From: Avena insularis
Lineage: Eukaryota > Streptophyta > Magnoliopsida > Poales > Poaceae
NCBI GenBank assembly: GCA_023614405.1
Contig: CM042686.1
Span: forward strand, 465,280,740-465,344,739
Length of the DNA stretch: 64,000 nucleotides
Direction: 5' to 3'
Shown here: positions 24,768-35,797 of the stretch, piece after piece
Layout of the letters: each line of letters starts with the position of its first letter
How positions within the stretch are numbered: position 1 is the first letter of the stretch
Position numbers and translations under genes: made by a program
Notes under the pieces: model-generated
What the model saw: only the letters and a program-made list of their open reading frames with translations
Databases searched by the model: none
Told to the model about the DNA's origin: nothing

Positions 24768-26249
24768 TGATACGTCCATTTTGCATCACTATTCTATATC
24801 ATAATTTACTGTTATTCATTGATATATTTCATATTAAGAGATGGTAATTATGTTATTTCATCTATTTTTGCATGGTTGATGACTTTTGGAGGATAGACCG
24901 CTGAAGTCAGGATTCTGATGGAAAAGGCACTATTTAGAGGCGAAATTCGCGAAGAACAGAAAATCCTGGAAAATATATGGAAAATCCTATTTTTCCAAAA
25001 GATGAAGGAAGCCAGAAGGGGGAGTGGAGATGGGCCATAGGGGGCCCACACCACCCCTGGCGCGGGCCACCCTAGGCCGCGCCACTAGGTGGTGTGGCCA
25101 CCCTGGCCCACCTCTGGCTCTGCCCTTTGGCATATATAATCCTCCCGAAAAGCCTTGGGGAGTGAACACAGAAAGATTCCGCCGCCTCTGCGGGGCGGAA
25201 AACTGCAGAGAGAGAAAGAGCTCTCCGGTAGGCAGAAATCTGCCAGGGAAATTCCTTCCCGGAGAGGGGAGATCGTCACCATCAACACCACCATCAAGTT
25301 GGACTTCATTGGGATCATCATCATCATCTTCACCAGCACCATCATCACCACTCCATACCGCTGTAACAATTGGGTTGAATCTTGCATAGTTATTAGGGGA
25401 AACTTTCCAGGTGTTGATTACTTGTTGTAGTTGATGCTATTGAGTGGAACCATTGAATTATTGTCTATGTTCAAATTGTTACTTACCATTATTTCATCTC
25501 TGATCTTGATCCATATGATGTCTTGTGAGTAGTTCATTTAGTTCTTGAGGACATGGGAGAAGTCATGTTGTTAGTAGCGAAATTGTGTTGAGAAAGATTC
25601 AATGGTTTGATAATTAAGTTACGGTGTTATTCTTCTAGTGGTGTCATGTGAATGTCGACTACATGACACTTCACCTTTATGGGCCTAGGATTTGGCTACT
25701 AATCGTAGGGGTTGCCAGAGTGACAGAGACTTGAACCTCCGTTAGGAAACCTTTGCACGAGGGAGTGTAGGATCTCAGAGTTTAAAGCTGTGGTTAGGTT
25801 TCTATCTTATTAATTACTTTCTTGTACTTGCGGATGCTTGCAAGGGGTATAATCACAAGTATGTAGTAGTCCTAGGAAGGTCAGTACTTTAGGAGAGGTT
25901 CACCCACACAACACTTATCTAACTAGAGAGGATTAATCAACTACATGAAGTGAAAGCACTTGACGATATTCCCATGTGTCCTCGAGAATGTTTGGTCATT
26001 TTAAGTAATGCAACCGGCTTGTCCTTTGCTAAAGAAAGGATTGGGCCACTTGCTGCAATTATTATTGTCCTTTATTTACTCACACTTTATTTATCTGCAT
26101 TATCAAAAAACCCTAAAAATCCGTTTGCTAAGTATTTACAGAGAATTCCTGATCCAAGCCACTCGTCAACACCTTCTGCTCCTTGTTGGGTTCGACACTC
26201 TTACTTATCGAAAATACTGTGATACACCTCCTATACTTGTGGGTCATCA
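24768..26249 (+). repeat. Element D 5' LTR
   Basis: This LTR of 1482 bp starts TGATACGTCC and ends GGGTCATCA, 11 bases before the primer-binding site. It has a GC-rich dyad (25048-25095), a TATA box (25131-25140) and His/Thr-codon-like CATCAT repeats near 25310. Only one LTR is in the window, so the boundaries rest on terminal bases and primer-binding-site spacing. Confidence 0.88.
25131..25140 (+). promoter_or_regulatory. Probable TATA box in element D LTR
   Basis: CATATATAAT lies 36 bases after a GC-rich inverted repeat (25048-25095). The equivalent arrangement occurs in element E's LTR. Confidence 0.65.
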
Positions 26250-26260
26250 AGACTATTTTC

Positions 26261-26277
26261 TGGAGCCGTTGCCGGGG
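26261..26277 (+). other. Element D primer-binding site (tRNA-Asp type)
   Basis: TGGAGCCGTTGCCGGGG matches the complement of the tRNA-Asp 3' end except for one base (TGGAGCC where TGGCGCC is expected). Element E keeps the perfect version at 63255-63272. Confidence 0.85.
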
Positions 26278-26363
26278 GGTGAAGCACTATTGGAGAGTGG
26301 AACTGGTAAAGGAAACTTCTACTGTGAGTATTGTTTACTTCTGTTAGTTACTTTATTCTCAAT

Positions 26364-26583
26364 ATGGATAATTCACTTAGTTTCTTATTTCGTAATGCTA
26401 CTACCACTGCTAAGATAGTAGATGAACCACCACCTGCTGAAAATGATACTTCTAAGATACCTACAAGAATTATTGATTGTGTTATGGATAACTACTATTT
26501 TGGAGATGGAACTGTCCATCCCAGTGATCATTTGCTCTTTATACACGAATTATGCGGGTTGTTCAAGTGTGAAGTATTACAAT
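26364..26583 (+). pseudogene. gag: Element D gag, N-terminal fragment
   Basis: From ATG at 26364 an open frame encodes about 72 residues beginning MDNSLSFLFRN. It ends in TAG at 26581-26583, some 20 bases before the insertion of E. Position right after leader and primer-binding site identifies it as the start of gag; the sequence alone is too short for a domain call. The rest of gag is displaced beyond E. Confidence 0.65.
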
Positions 26584-26601
26584 AGATCAAGTCATGAAGA
26601 A

Positions 26602-26606
26602 GTTAT
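26602..26606. repeat. Left target duplication of element E (GTTAT)
   Basis: GTTAT directly precedes the TGCTTACTC terminus of E. The matching right copy would be past the window end, so this is provisional. Confidence 0.5.
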
Positions 26607-27938
26607 TGCTTACTCAAGATGATGACCTCGTTGGGGAACCCCAAGAAGAAGGTATGATGAGTATAGCAACAAGTTTTCCCTCAGTTATGAAACCAAGGTT
26701 ATCGAACCAGTAGGAGCAAGGAAACACCTCCAAGGTGTTGTTTCCAACTTGGAATACTGCACAACACAATCACCTAACTTTACCCCCAACTCAGTGAGGT
26801 TGTCAATCTCACCGGTTTTGCTGAAAACAAAGGATCAAACATATTGTGTGGAAGATAGTAATAGCTTTGCAGAAAGTAAACAGAAAACAGTAAATAGATT
26901 GTAGATTGATGGTAAATAAAGGACTGGGATCCATAGTTCACTAGTGGTGATTCTTCTTAAGATATATGACATGTTGGGTGAACAAATTACAGTGGGGCAA
27001 TTGACAAACATTGAGAAAGCATACATGCATATACTAATCATATCTTGACTTCTATGAGATTTGATTGGGCATTACAACATTATAAATAGACCATAATCCA
27101 ACTACATCTATGACTAATAATCCACCTTTAGGTTATCATCCGAACCCCCTCTAGTATTAATTTGCAAGCAACAGATAATTGCATTAAGCATTGTGTGTAA
27201 AGTAAACAATACGATTGTTCTGTGAACAAAGGATTGCTGTTTTCTCCCTAGTAGCAACAACACATCTAGTACCTTAGAGATTTCTGTCACTTCCCCAGAT
27301 TACTAGAGGCATGAACCCACTATCGAGCATAAATACTCCCTCTTGGAGTTGCTAGCATCTACTCGGCCAAGATAGCTACTAACAACGGAGAGGATGCAAG
27401 ATCACAAATAACAAAGACATGATAGAATCAATAATCAATCTGAAATAGCATCTCAATATCCATCGGATCCCCGCAAACACAACATGTAGGATTACAAATA
27501 GATGATCTTGATCATGAACGGAGCTCACAAGATCTAGACATGGTAGCACAAAGGAGAAGAACCAACCATCTAGATACTACATGGACCCGTAGTCCAGGGA
27601 TGAACTACTAATGCATCACACCGGAGGCAGGCATGGTGATGAAGAAGGCCTCCAGGGTAAATTCTCCCCTCCGACAGGGTGTCGGGAAGAGCTTCAGATC
27701 CCTCCCGATCTAAGGATGGAGATGACGGCGGCTACAGACTCTTTCGTGGAATTTTGATCAGGTACTTAGGGTTTCTGTATCGGAGGCTTCTTATAGGCGA
27801 AAGGGGAGGCCGAGGGGGTGCCCTAGGTGGCCACACCACCCCTTGGCACGGGCCAGGCCTGGCCGCGCGGCCAGGTAGTGTGGCCGGCCTCTGGCCCCTC
27901 TCTGTCTCGTCTTATGGCTTCGTGTCCCCCTTCCCGAT
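26607..27938 (-). repeat. Element E 3' LTR, truncated at the junction with F
   Basis: The first ~720 bases match 63283-64000. The remainder to 27938 has no partner in the window. A GC-rich palindromic block lies at 27829-27885 and a TATA-like motif at 27785-27799 (minus). The other LTR terminus is missing where Copia pol sequence of element F begins. Confidence 0.85.
27785..27799 (-). promoter_or_regulatory. Probable TATA box in element E 3' LTR
   Basis: The reverse strand reads CGCCTATAAGAAGCC. In element sense it lies 30 bases after the GC-rich dyad 27829-27885, as in element D. Confidence 0.5.
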
Positions 27939-29098
27939 CTAAGGATGCTAATAAGGTGTGCAAACTTCAGCGATCCATCTATGGACTGAAGCAAGGATCA
28001 CGAAGTTGGAATCTCCGCTTTGATGAGGTGATCAAAGAGTTTGGATTTGTCCAAACTTATGGAGAGGCTTGTATTTACAAGAAAGTGAGTGGGAGCAATG
28101 TGGCATTTCTGATATTATATGTGGATGACATATTATTGATTGGAAATGATATAGATCTTTTAAATAGTGTTAAAAGTTATCTAAACAGCAAATTTTTGAT
28201 GAAAGACCTTGGTGAAGCATCATATATATTAGGCATTAAAATCTATAGAGATAGATCAAGGCGCCTAATTGGGCTATCGCAGAGTACATACCTTGATAAG
28301 ATATTAAAGAAGTTTAATATGGACGAAAGTAAGAAGGGGTTCTTACCTATGTTGCAAGGCAAGACATTGAGTAAGACTCAAAGTCCGGCTATGGCGGAAG
28401 AAAGAGAGATGATGGATAAGATCCCCTATGCCTCGGCCATAGGCTCTATTATGTATGCCATGCTATGTACAAGACCGGATGTGGCACATGCTATTAGTTT
28501 GACTAGTAGGTACCAATCTGATCCGTGTTGAACCTTTGGATAGCGATAAAGAACATCCTCAAGTACTTAACAAGAACTAAGGATATGTTTCTTATATCTG
28601 AGTGAAGAAGATCTAGTCGCTAAGTGTTATGTCGATGCTAGCTTTGACACCGATCCGGATGACTCTAAGTCTCAATCCGGATACGTATTTCTCTTGAACG
28701 AAGCAGCAATTAGTTGGAGGAGTTCCAAACAACCTGTGGTGGTTGGATCAACAACGGAGGCGAAATATGTTGCTGCTTCAGAAGCGGTGCAGGAAGCAGT
28801 TTGGATGAAAGAGTTCATTACGGATCTGGGTGTGGTTCCCAGTGCGTTGGACCCGATGGTGATCTATTGTGACAACAATGGAGCCATAGCCAACGCAAAG
28901 GAACCAAGGTCTCACAAGAATTCCAAGCATATTAAGCACCGGTTTCACTCCATCCGCGAGCATGTCAAGGATGGAGATATAAAGATTTGTAAAGTACACA
29001 CGGACCTAAATGTAGCAGATCCGTTGACTAAAGTTCTCCCTAGGGCAAAACATGATCAACACCAGAACTCCATAGGTGTTAGATTTATCACTATGTGA
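27939..29098 (+). pseudogene. Element F, partial upstream copy of RT and RNase H
   Basis: This 5'-truncated pol begins in the middle of RT, at the sequence matching 34603. It keeps the catalytic YVDDILL motif of Copia RT. A TGA at 28529-28531 ends RT, where the copy downstream reads on. RNase H continues in another frame at about 28640-29098, with CDNNGAIAN and KHIKHRFHSIREH motifs. It lacks the start of RT, integrase and gag, so it cannot act alone. The frame upstream of 27939 belongs to the LTR of E. Confidence 0.9.
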
Positions 29099-29131
29099 AC
29101 TAGATTATTGTCTCTAGTGCAAGTGGGAGAC

Positions 29132-30765
29132 TGAAGGAAATATGCCCTGAGAGGCAATAATAAAGTTGTTATTATATATTCCTTATACTTGATAGATGTT
29201 TATTTTACATGCTAGAAATGTATTGATTCGGAAACATCAATACATGTGTGTTTAATAAACAAAAAGGGTTCCTAGTCATGCCTCTCTTATAGACTAGCTT
29301 GTTGATTAACAGGATGATCAAGGTTTCCTGATCATGGACATTGGATGTTGTTAATAACAAGGTCACACCATTGGTGGAATGATGCGATGAACATTCATCC
29401 AAAGTATAGCATTACGATCAAGTCATTATGTTTATATTGCTATAACATCATACGGAGTAATCTTTATCCTTAGACCATGAGATCATGTTAATTGCTGACA
29501 CCGGAAGAGTATCTTGATAACATCAAACGTCACACCGTAATAGGGTGACTATAAAGATGGGTTCAGTACTACGAAGGTGTTATGTTGAGGCTCATGGATC
29601 AAGAGTGGAATTTGTCAATCCAGATGACGGATAGATATACTCTGGGCCCTCTCGGTGATATCACATTAGGATAGCTTGCAAGCAAGTGATATGATCACTA
29701 GAATGTTATATCACGGGAATGAGAAAAGAGTGCATGTCGGTAACGAGATCAAACTAGGTATGGAGATACTGATGATCGAATCTCGGACATGTAATATATC
29801 GAGGGACAAAGGGATTTAGTTACAAGCGTTAAAGGTTCTCACGATCACAGGAGTCATCGTTGAATGTGTAGGAGTCGATCGGATCTCGGTCCCGGCTGAT
29901 TATTGATCGGAGAAGGGTCTCGATCATGTCTGCATTATTCGCGAACCGTAGGGTGGCACACTTAAGAGTTATCGGACACCATTTTGGAGCACATATGTTT
30001 CAGACAAAAGAATTGCAAAGCGCAGGAATTGTTTCAATAGAAACCGGAAATTGTTTCGGGTGAAATTACAGAAGGTGGTTCTGCATGAGATATTGAAATA
30101 TTGCAAGGGGCTATATGTGAATGTTTGTTAATTAAAGTAATTAACAAAATTCTGAATAAATTTAATAAAAAGAGTTTTATTAAATGAGAGAGCATTAAAT
30201 TTGGAGAAATTTAAAGCATTTAAAGTGGAGACTTTAAAGGGAATGTGAAGAGGCATTTTAATGTGGGGGTTACCACCACATGAATGGGGAGGTGAGGTCA
30301 CCCCATGCACCGCCATGGAGAGAGGGCACCCCATCCTCCTATAAAGGCCACCCATTCCTCCTTCATCCTTACACCTCCTTGTGAAGGATCTCTCTCCCCT
30401 CTAGAATTATTCCCCATGGTCTCGGATTAGCGAGATACATGTTCCCGATGGCATTTAAATGCGGAAGGAGTTGCTTCCGCTGGATCGCTGGAGCGAGGAG
30501 GTGGAGGTTGTCCGGTGGCTTGAACGTGTGTGCGAGTGCGGATGCGCTGCTGATTTGTGGTGCTCGGACTTCCTCATGATCTTGAGATCGGCAAGTGTTC
30601 GACTACATCAACCACGAGTTCCTACTCGTTAACAAAGCTCGTTGTCTACGAGGGTAAGTTCTCGTTGGATGTATGTCCACCCATTGCTTTGTACCTAATA
30701 GATAGATCTTGGCGTGTAGTTCACACCGTAGGAATTTTTTTGTTTTCTATGCTGCGGACCCAACA
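29132..30765 (+). repeat. Element F middle LTR
   Basis: This LTR of 1634 bp starts TGAAGGAAATATGCCC and ends GACCCAACA, one base before a primer-binding site. It is nearly identical to 35798-37452 up to about 29718; after that it differs at many places, often by one base fewer in a homopolymer. The TATA motif (30339-30347) reads CTATAAAGG, one A shorter than in the right LTR. Confidence 0.93.
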
Positions 30766-30766
30766 G

Positions 30767-30778
30767 TGGTATCAGAGC
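30767..30778 (+). other. Element F primer-binding site
   Basis: TGGTATCAGAGC starts one base after the LTR end and is complementary to initiator-Met tRNA. About 1.05 kb of non-coding leader (30779-31828) follows, collinear with the leader of element B; I see no gene in it. Confidence 0.92.
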
Positions 30779-31828
30779 CAGGTCTATGCGTAGGTGCTTA
30801 GCACGGGTAGTACACATATGGTTGATATGTGGGCGATGATGATCATGTTATTGCATCTTCTATGTATTTTGGATATTGGTGGCATAGTGGGATGAAGCGG
30901 CCCGGACCAACCTTACATGTCATCGTACATGAGACCGGTTCCACGACTGACATGCAACTTGTTTTGCATAAGTGGCTGGCGGGTGTCTGTCTCTCCTACT
31001 ATCGTCAATATTTGATTTACAACGAGTTGCTAATAACTTAGTTATCCTCGTTGTGGTTCATGTTCGTAGGTGAGAACAGTTCTATCTTCGAAAGCCCTAA
31101 GCCACGTAAAACTTGCAATTGATAAATTAGAGGCGTCTAGTTTAGATCGTTGTTGGGCTAGTGTATTGATATGGTATTGTTGTAAGTAGATGTATGGTAG
31201 ATACTCTTACAACACAGTCAACGTGTAAGTTCCATAGACCTTGGCCTTACACACAAAGGAATGATAGAGATCATACCATGATGCAAGTGATAGAGATCAA
31301 ATGCATGGACCATATCATCTCACTTTACACATTAGATGTTAGCATCTTATACTGCTAGTTTGGCGCGTTTGGTAGCATTATAAGTTGATCCCTCATTTAG
31401 ATATCAAGATAAAAATCTGTTCTTCCTTGAGTATGCACCGTTCTACGGATCGTGTTTCGAGACATCACGTGATGATTGGGTGTACTCGAATCTACGCTTT
31501 CATAGGAACGGGTGTAAGACAGTTTTACACACGCGAATACTAAGGTTCTTACTTGGCGAGCCTAGCATGTACAGACATGGCCTCGGAACACGGACCGAAA
31601 GGTTAAGCATGAGTCATATGGTTGATATGATGCCCATATAGATGCTCGCCTTTGAAGCTATATCAACTCACGTGATGACCGAACTTGATATAGTGGATTT
31701 GGTTCATGTAATCACCAAAAGGACACGAGGGATGTCGTTTTTGAGTGGGAGTTCATTAGTAATTTGGATTAGTTGAACTCAATCTATCATAAACTTAGTC
31801 TAAATAAACTTTACAAATTCTGTTGTAG

Positions 31829-32798
31829 ATGGCACCACCTGCTTTTAATTTCAATGTGTTCATGGAGAAAGAGAAACTTGCTGCGAATGGTAGCAACTTC
31901 ACCAACTGGGCTATGAATTTGAGGATTCTCCTCACTGCTGCACAAAAGCAATATGTGCTAGATGCGCCGCTAGGCCCCCCACCAGCTCCTGATGCCCCTG
32001 ACGAGGAAAAGAATGTCTATGTGACTCGTCAGGAGGACCACAACTTATTTCATTGCGGCATACTGTATGGGCTAGAGCGAACTTGAGCGTTTGAAAATGG
32101 TAATGCCTTTGATACCATGGGAGAATTGAAAATGATTTTCGATACCCATGCCGTAGAGAGTTATAATGCTACTGAAAATTTCTTTAGCTGCATGATGGAG
32201 GAAAACAGCTCCGTTAGTGAGCACGTACTCAAAATATCTGGCACGCCGATAAGCTTGTGTCCTTGGAATAACGATTCCCATTGACTTAGGCATACATCAT
32301 GTTCTCCAATCTACGCCACCTAGCTACAAGAGCTTCGTGATGAACTATAATATGCGGGGCATGAAGAAGTCTCTTCGAGCTTCTATCAATGCTTAAGACT
32401 GCGAAGTGGAGATTAGGAAAGAACATCAAGTGTTGATGATCAATAGGACCACGGTTTCAAGAAGGATAAGAAAGGCAAGCACAAGGGAAAGAAGGGTGGC
32501 AAGTCATTTGCCACCGAAAAAAAACCGGGCTGGCCCTAAGTCCGATACGAGTGCTACAATTTCAAGGGATCGCCATTGAAGCATCGCCCCAAGTATTTGG
32601 CGGACAAGAAGTCCAGCAAGGCAAACAAAGGTATATGTGATATACATGTTATTGATGTGTACTTGACTAGTACTGCATAGCACCGGGTATTTGATACGGA
32701 TCGGTTGCTAATATATGTAACTCGGTTAGGCTACGGAACAAGCGACAACTAGCAAGGGATGAGGTCGGGATCTTGGTGGCAATGGATCAAGAGTTGAT
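31829..32798 (+). pseudogene. gag: Element F gag and start of protease, decayed
   Basis: Gag starts with ATG at 31829 after TTGTTGTAG. The first 85 codons are open, including GSNFTNWAMNLR, typical of the Copia gag N-terminal region, and end in TGA at 32084-32086. The rest is shifted and interrupted. A damaged zinc knuckle (CYNFKG, second Cys replaced by Phe) lies near 32550. A protease-like FDT motif near 32690 has lost the following Gly through a local change. Gag function is therefore lost. The protease boundary is approximate. Confidence 0.85.
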
Positions 32799-33935
32799 GT
32801 GATCGCTGTCGGGACGCTACCTCTCCATTTGCCATCGGGATTAGTTATAAACCTAAATAATTGTTATTTGGTGCCTGCACTGAGCATGAACATTGTATCT
32901 GGATCGTGTTTGATGCAAAGTGGTCATTCCTTTAAATATGAAAACAATGGTTGTTCGATTTATAAGAATGATATCTTTTATGGTCATGCACCTATGTTGA
33001 ATGGTTTATTTCTATTGGATCTCGATAGTAATATTACGCACATTCATAACGTTGATGCTAAAAAGATTAAACTTGATGATGATATGTCTACATATATGTG
33101 GCACTGCCGTCTAGGTCATATTGGCGTTAAACGCATGAAGAAACTCCATTCTGATGGACTTTTGGAATCACTTGATTTTGAATCATTTGATACATGTGAG
33201 CCATGCCTTATGGGCAAGATGACTAGAACGCCGTTTTCCGGTTCAATGGAGCAGGCGACAGATCTATTGGAAATCATACATACTGATGTGTGTGGACCAA
33301 TGAGTGTGTCGGCGCGAGGTGGATATCGTTATTTTGTTACTTTCACGGATGATTTGAGTAGATACGGGTATATCTATTTGATGAAACACAAGTCTGAAAC
33401 TTTTGCAAAGTTCAAGGAATTTCAGAATGAAGTGGAAAATCATCATAATAGAAAGATCAAATTTCTACGGTCTGACCATGGAGGAGAGTATCTAAGTTAC
33501 GAGTTTAGCACACACATGAAAGAGTGTGGAATAGTTTCACAACTCACGCCTGCCGGAACACCACAATGTAATGGTGTGTCGGAGCATCATAATCGTACCT
33601 TATTGGATATGGTTCGATCTATGATGTCTCTGACTGACTTACCTCTGTCATTTTGGGGTTATGCACTAGAAACAGCTGCATTCACTTTAAATCGGGCACC
33701 ATCTAAATCCGTTGAAATGACACCGTATGAATTATGGTTTGGAAACAAACCTAAGCTGTCATTTCTTAAGGTTTGGGGATGCGATGTTTATGTGAAGAAA
33801 CTTCAAGCAGATAAACTCGAACCCAAAGCGGAAAAATGCATCTTCATAGGATACCCTAAGGAAACAATTGGGTATACCTTCTATCACAGATCTGAGGGCA
33901 AGGTTTTTGTTGCCAAGGATGGATCCTTTCTTTAG
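32799..33935 (+). pseudogene. Element F integrase
   Basis: This frame of 378 codons covers the end of protease and integrase. A GAG-pre-integrase/zinc-binding segment (MWHCRLGHIGVKRM, then CEPCLMGK) leads into the catalytic core. Catalytic acidic positions are visible in IHTDVCGP, in LRSDHGGEY and in the Glu of GVSEHHNRT. The core is followed by VWGCDVYV and FIGYPKETIGY, typical of the Copia integrase end. It ends in TAG at 33933-33935, in the same frame as RT, so a single nonsense change (probably GAG to TAG) separates the two. The integrase domain looks complete. Confidence 0.92.
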
Positions 33936-35282
33936 AAGGAGTTTCTCGCGAAAGGTGTGAGTAGTCGGAAGGTAGAACTCGAAGAGGTTATTGAACCTTC
34001 TCTTCATGGAATGGCGAGTGGCGCAGCACCAGAAGTTGTTTTGGAGTTGACTTCACCTGATGAAGAGAGAGCTAATGATAATGATCATGAAACTCTGAAA
34101 GAGGACACTACCAAACCTCGCAGGTCAAGCAGGACACGTCTGAGCTCTGACGGCAATCCTGTTGTGAATTTCATGGTTGATGAAATGGATGACCCTGCGA
34201 CGTATGAAGAAGCGATGATGAGCCCGGATTCCAACAAATGGCTAGAAGCCATGAAATCCGGGATGGAATCCATGTACGAGAACCAAGTTTGGAACTTGGT
34301 GGACTTACCTCACGACCGAAAGGCCGTGGAGAATAAATGGATTTTCAAAAGAAAAACTGATGCTGATGGTAATGTGACCATCTATAAGGCTCGACTTGTC
34401 GCAAAGGAGTTTCGACAAATTCAAGGAGTTGACTACGATGAGACATTCTCTCCCATAGCGATGCTTAAGTCAGTTAGGATTATGTTAGCAATTGCTGCAT
34501 ATTTCGATTATGAAATATGGCAGATGGATGTCAAACCTGCGTTCCTCAATGGTAAGATTGAAGAAGAGTTGTATATGATACAACCTAAGGGTTTTGTCGA
34601 TCCTAAGGATGCTAATAAGGTGTGCAAACTTCAGCGATCCATCTATGGACTGAAGCAAGGATCACGAAGTTGGAATCTCCGCTTTGATGAGGTGATCAAA
34701 GAGTTTGGATTTGTCCAAACTTATGGAGAGGCTTGTATTTACAAGAAAGTGAGTGGGAGCAATGTGGCATTTCTGATATTATATGTGGATGACATATTAT
34801 TGATTGGAAATGATATAGATCTTTTAAATAGTGTTAAAAGTTATCTAAACAACAAATTTTCGATGAAAGACCTTGGTGAAGCATCATATATATTAGGCAT
34901 TAAAATCTATAGAGATAGATCAAGGCGCCTAATTGGGCTATCGCAGAGTACATACCTTGATAAGATATTAAAGAAGTTTAATATGGACGAAAGTAAGAAG
35001 GGGTTCTTACCTATGTTGCAAGGCAAGACATTGAGTAAGACTCAAAGTCCGGCTACGGCGGAAGAAAGAGAGATGATGGATAAGATCCCCTATGCCTCGG
35101 CCATAGGCTCTATTATGTATGCCATGCTATGTACAAGACCGGATGTGGCACATGCTATTAGTTTGACTAGTAGGTACCAATCTGATCCAGGTTCGGAACA
35201 CTGGATAGCAGTAAAGAACATCCTCAAGTACTTAACAAGAACTAAGGATATGTTTCTTATATACGAAGTGAAGAAGATCTAG
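33936..35282 (+). pseudogene. Element F reverse transcriptase
   Basis: This RT domain of Copia type is open for about 440 codons in the same frame as integrase. Readable blocks are YEEAMMSPDSNKWLEAM, NKWIFKRKTDADGNV, ARLVAKEFRQIQGVDYDETFS, the catalytic Asp in IWQMDVKPAFLNG, and the metal-binding YVDDILL. The frame is lost at about 35265, where a short indel next to YE leads to a TAG at 35280-35282. RNase H then continues in another frame. Apart from those two defects this is the best-preserved polymerase in the window. Confidence 0.93.
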
Positions 35283-35764
35283 TCGCTAAGTGTTATGTCG
35301 ATGCTAGCTTTGACACCGATCCGGATGACTCTAAGTCTCAATCCGGATACGTATTTCTCTTGAACGAAGCAGCAATTAGTTGGAGGAGTTCCAAACAACC
35401 TGTGGTGGTTGGATCAACAACGGAGGCGAAATATGTTGCTGCTTCAGAAGCGGTGCAGGAAGCAGTTTGGATGAAAGAGTTCATTACGGATCTGGGTGTG
35501 GTTCCCAGTGCGTTGGACCCGATGGTGATCTATTGTGACAACAATGGAGCCATAGCCAACGCAAAGGAACCAAGGTCTCACAAGAATTCCAAGCATATTA
35601 AGCACCGGTTTCACTCCATCCGCGAGCATGTCAAGGATGGAGATATAAAGATTTGTAAAGTACACACGGACCTAAATGTAGCAGATCCGTTGACTAAAGT
35701 TCTCCCTAGGGCAAAACATGATCAACACCAGAACTCCATGGGTGTTAGATTTATCACTATGTGA
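35283..35764 (+). pseudogene. Element F RNase H, frameshifted from RT
   Basis: The frame reads from CYVDASFDTD through EAAISWRSSKQ, TEAKYVAASEA, CDNNGAIAN and KHIKHRFHSIREH to TGA at 35762-35764. The catalytic acidic positions expected in CYVDAS, in EAKY and in CDN are present. It is out of frame with RT because of the indel near 35265. The upstream partial copy carries a similar break at the same place with a different local sequence. Confidence 0.92.
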
Positions 35765-35786
35765 ACTAGATTATTGTCTCTAGTGC

Positions 35787-35797
35787 AAGTGGGAGAC
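35787..35797 (+). other. Element F polypurine tract
   Basis: AAGTGGGAGAC directly precedes the right LTR; the same motif precedes the middle LTR (ending 29131). Its reverse complement marks the matching place in elements B and C. Confidence 0.88.

Larger units (their letters stand above)
24768..26606 (+). mobile_element. Element D: Athila-type Gypsy element, 5' part only
   Basis: An LTR (24768-26249), a tRNA-Asp-type primer-binding site and the start of a gag frame run in order on the plus strand. The element stops at 26606, where element E begins after GTTAT. The rest should lie beyond the right end of the window, outside E. The pre-insertion bases at its left edge are TGCCC (24763-24767), but the partner copy is not visible. 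Confidence 0.88.

Noticed and set aside
29132..30765. Middle LTR of F as an independent solo LTR
   Set aside because: It is preceded by a polypurine tract and pol, and followed by a primer-binding site and an interior, so it belongs to a tandem element.
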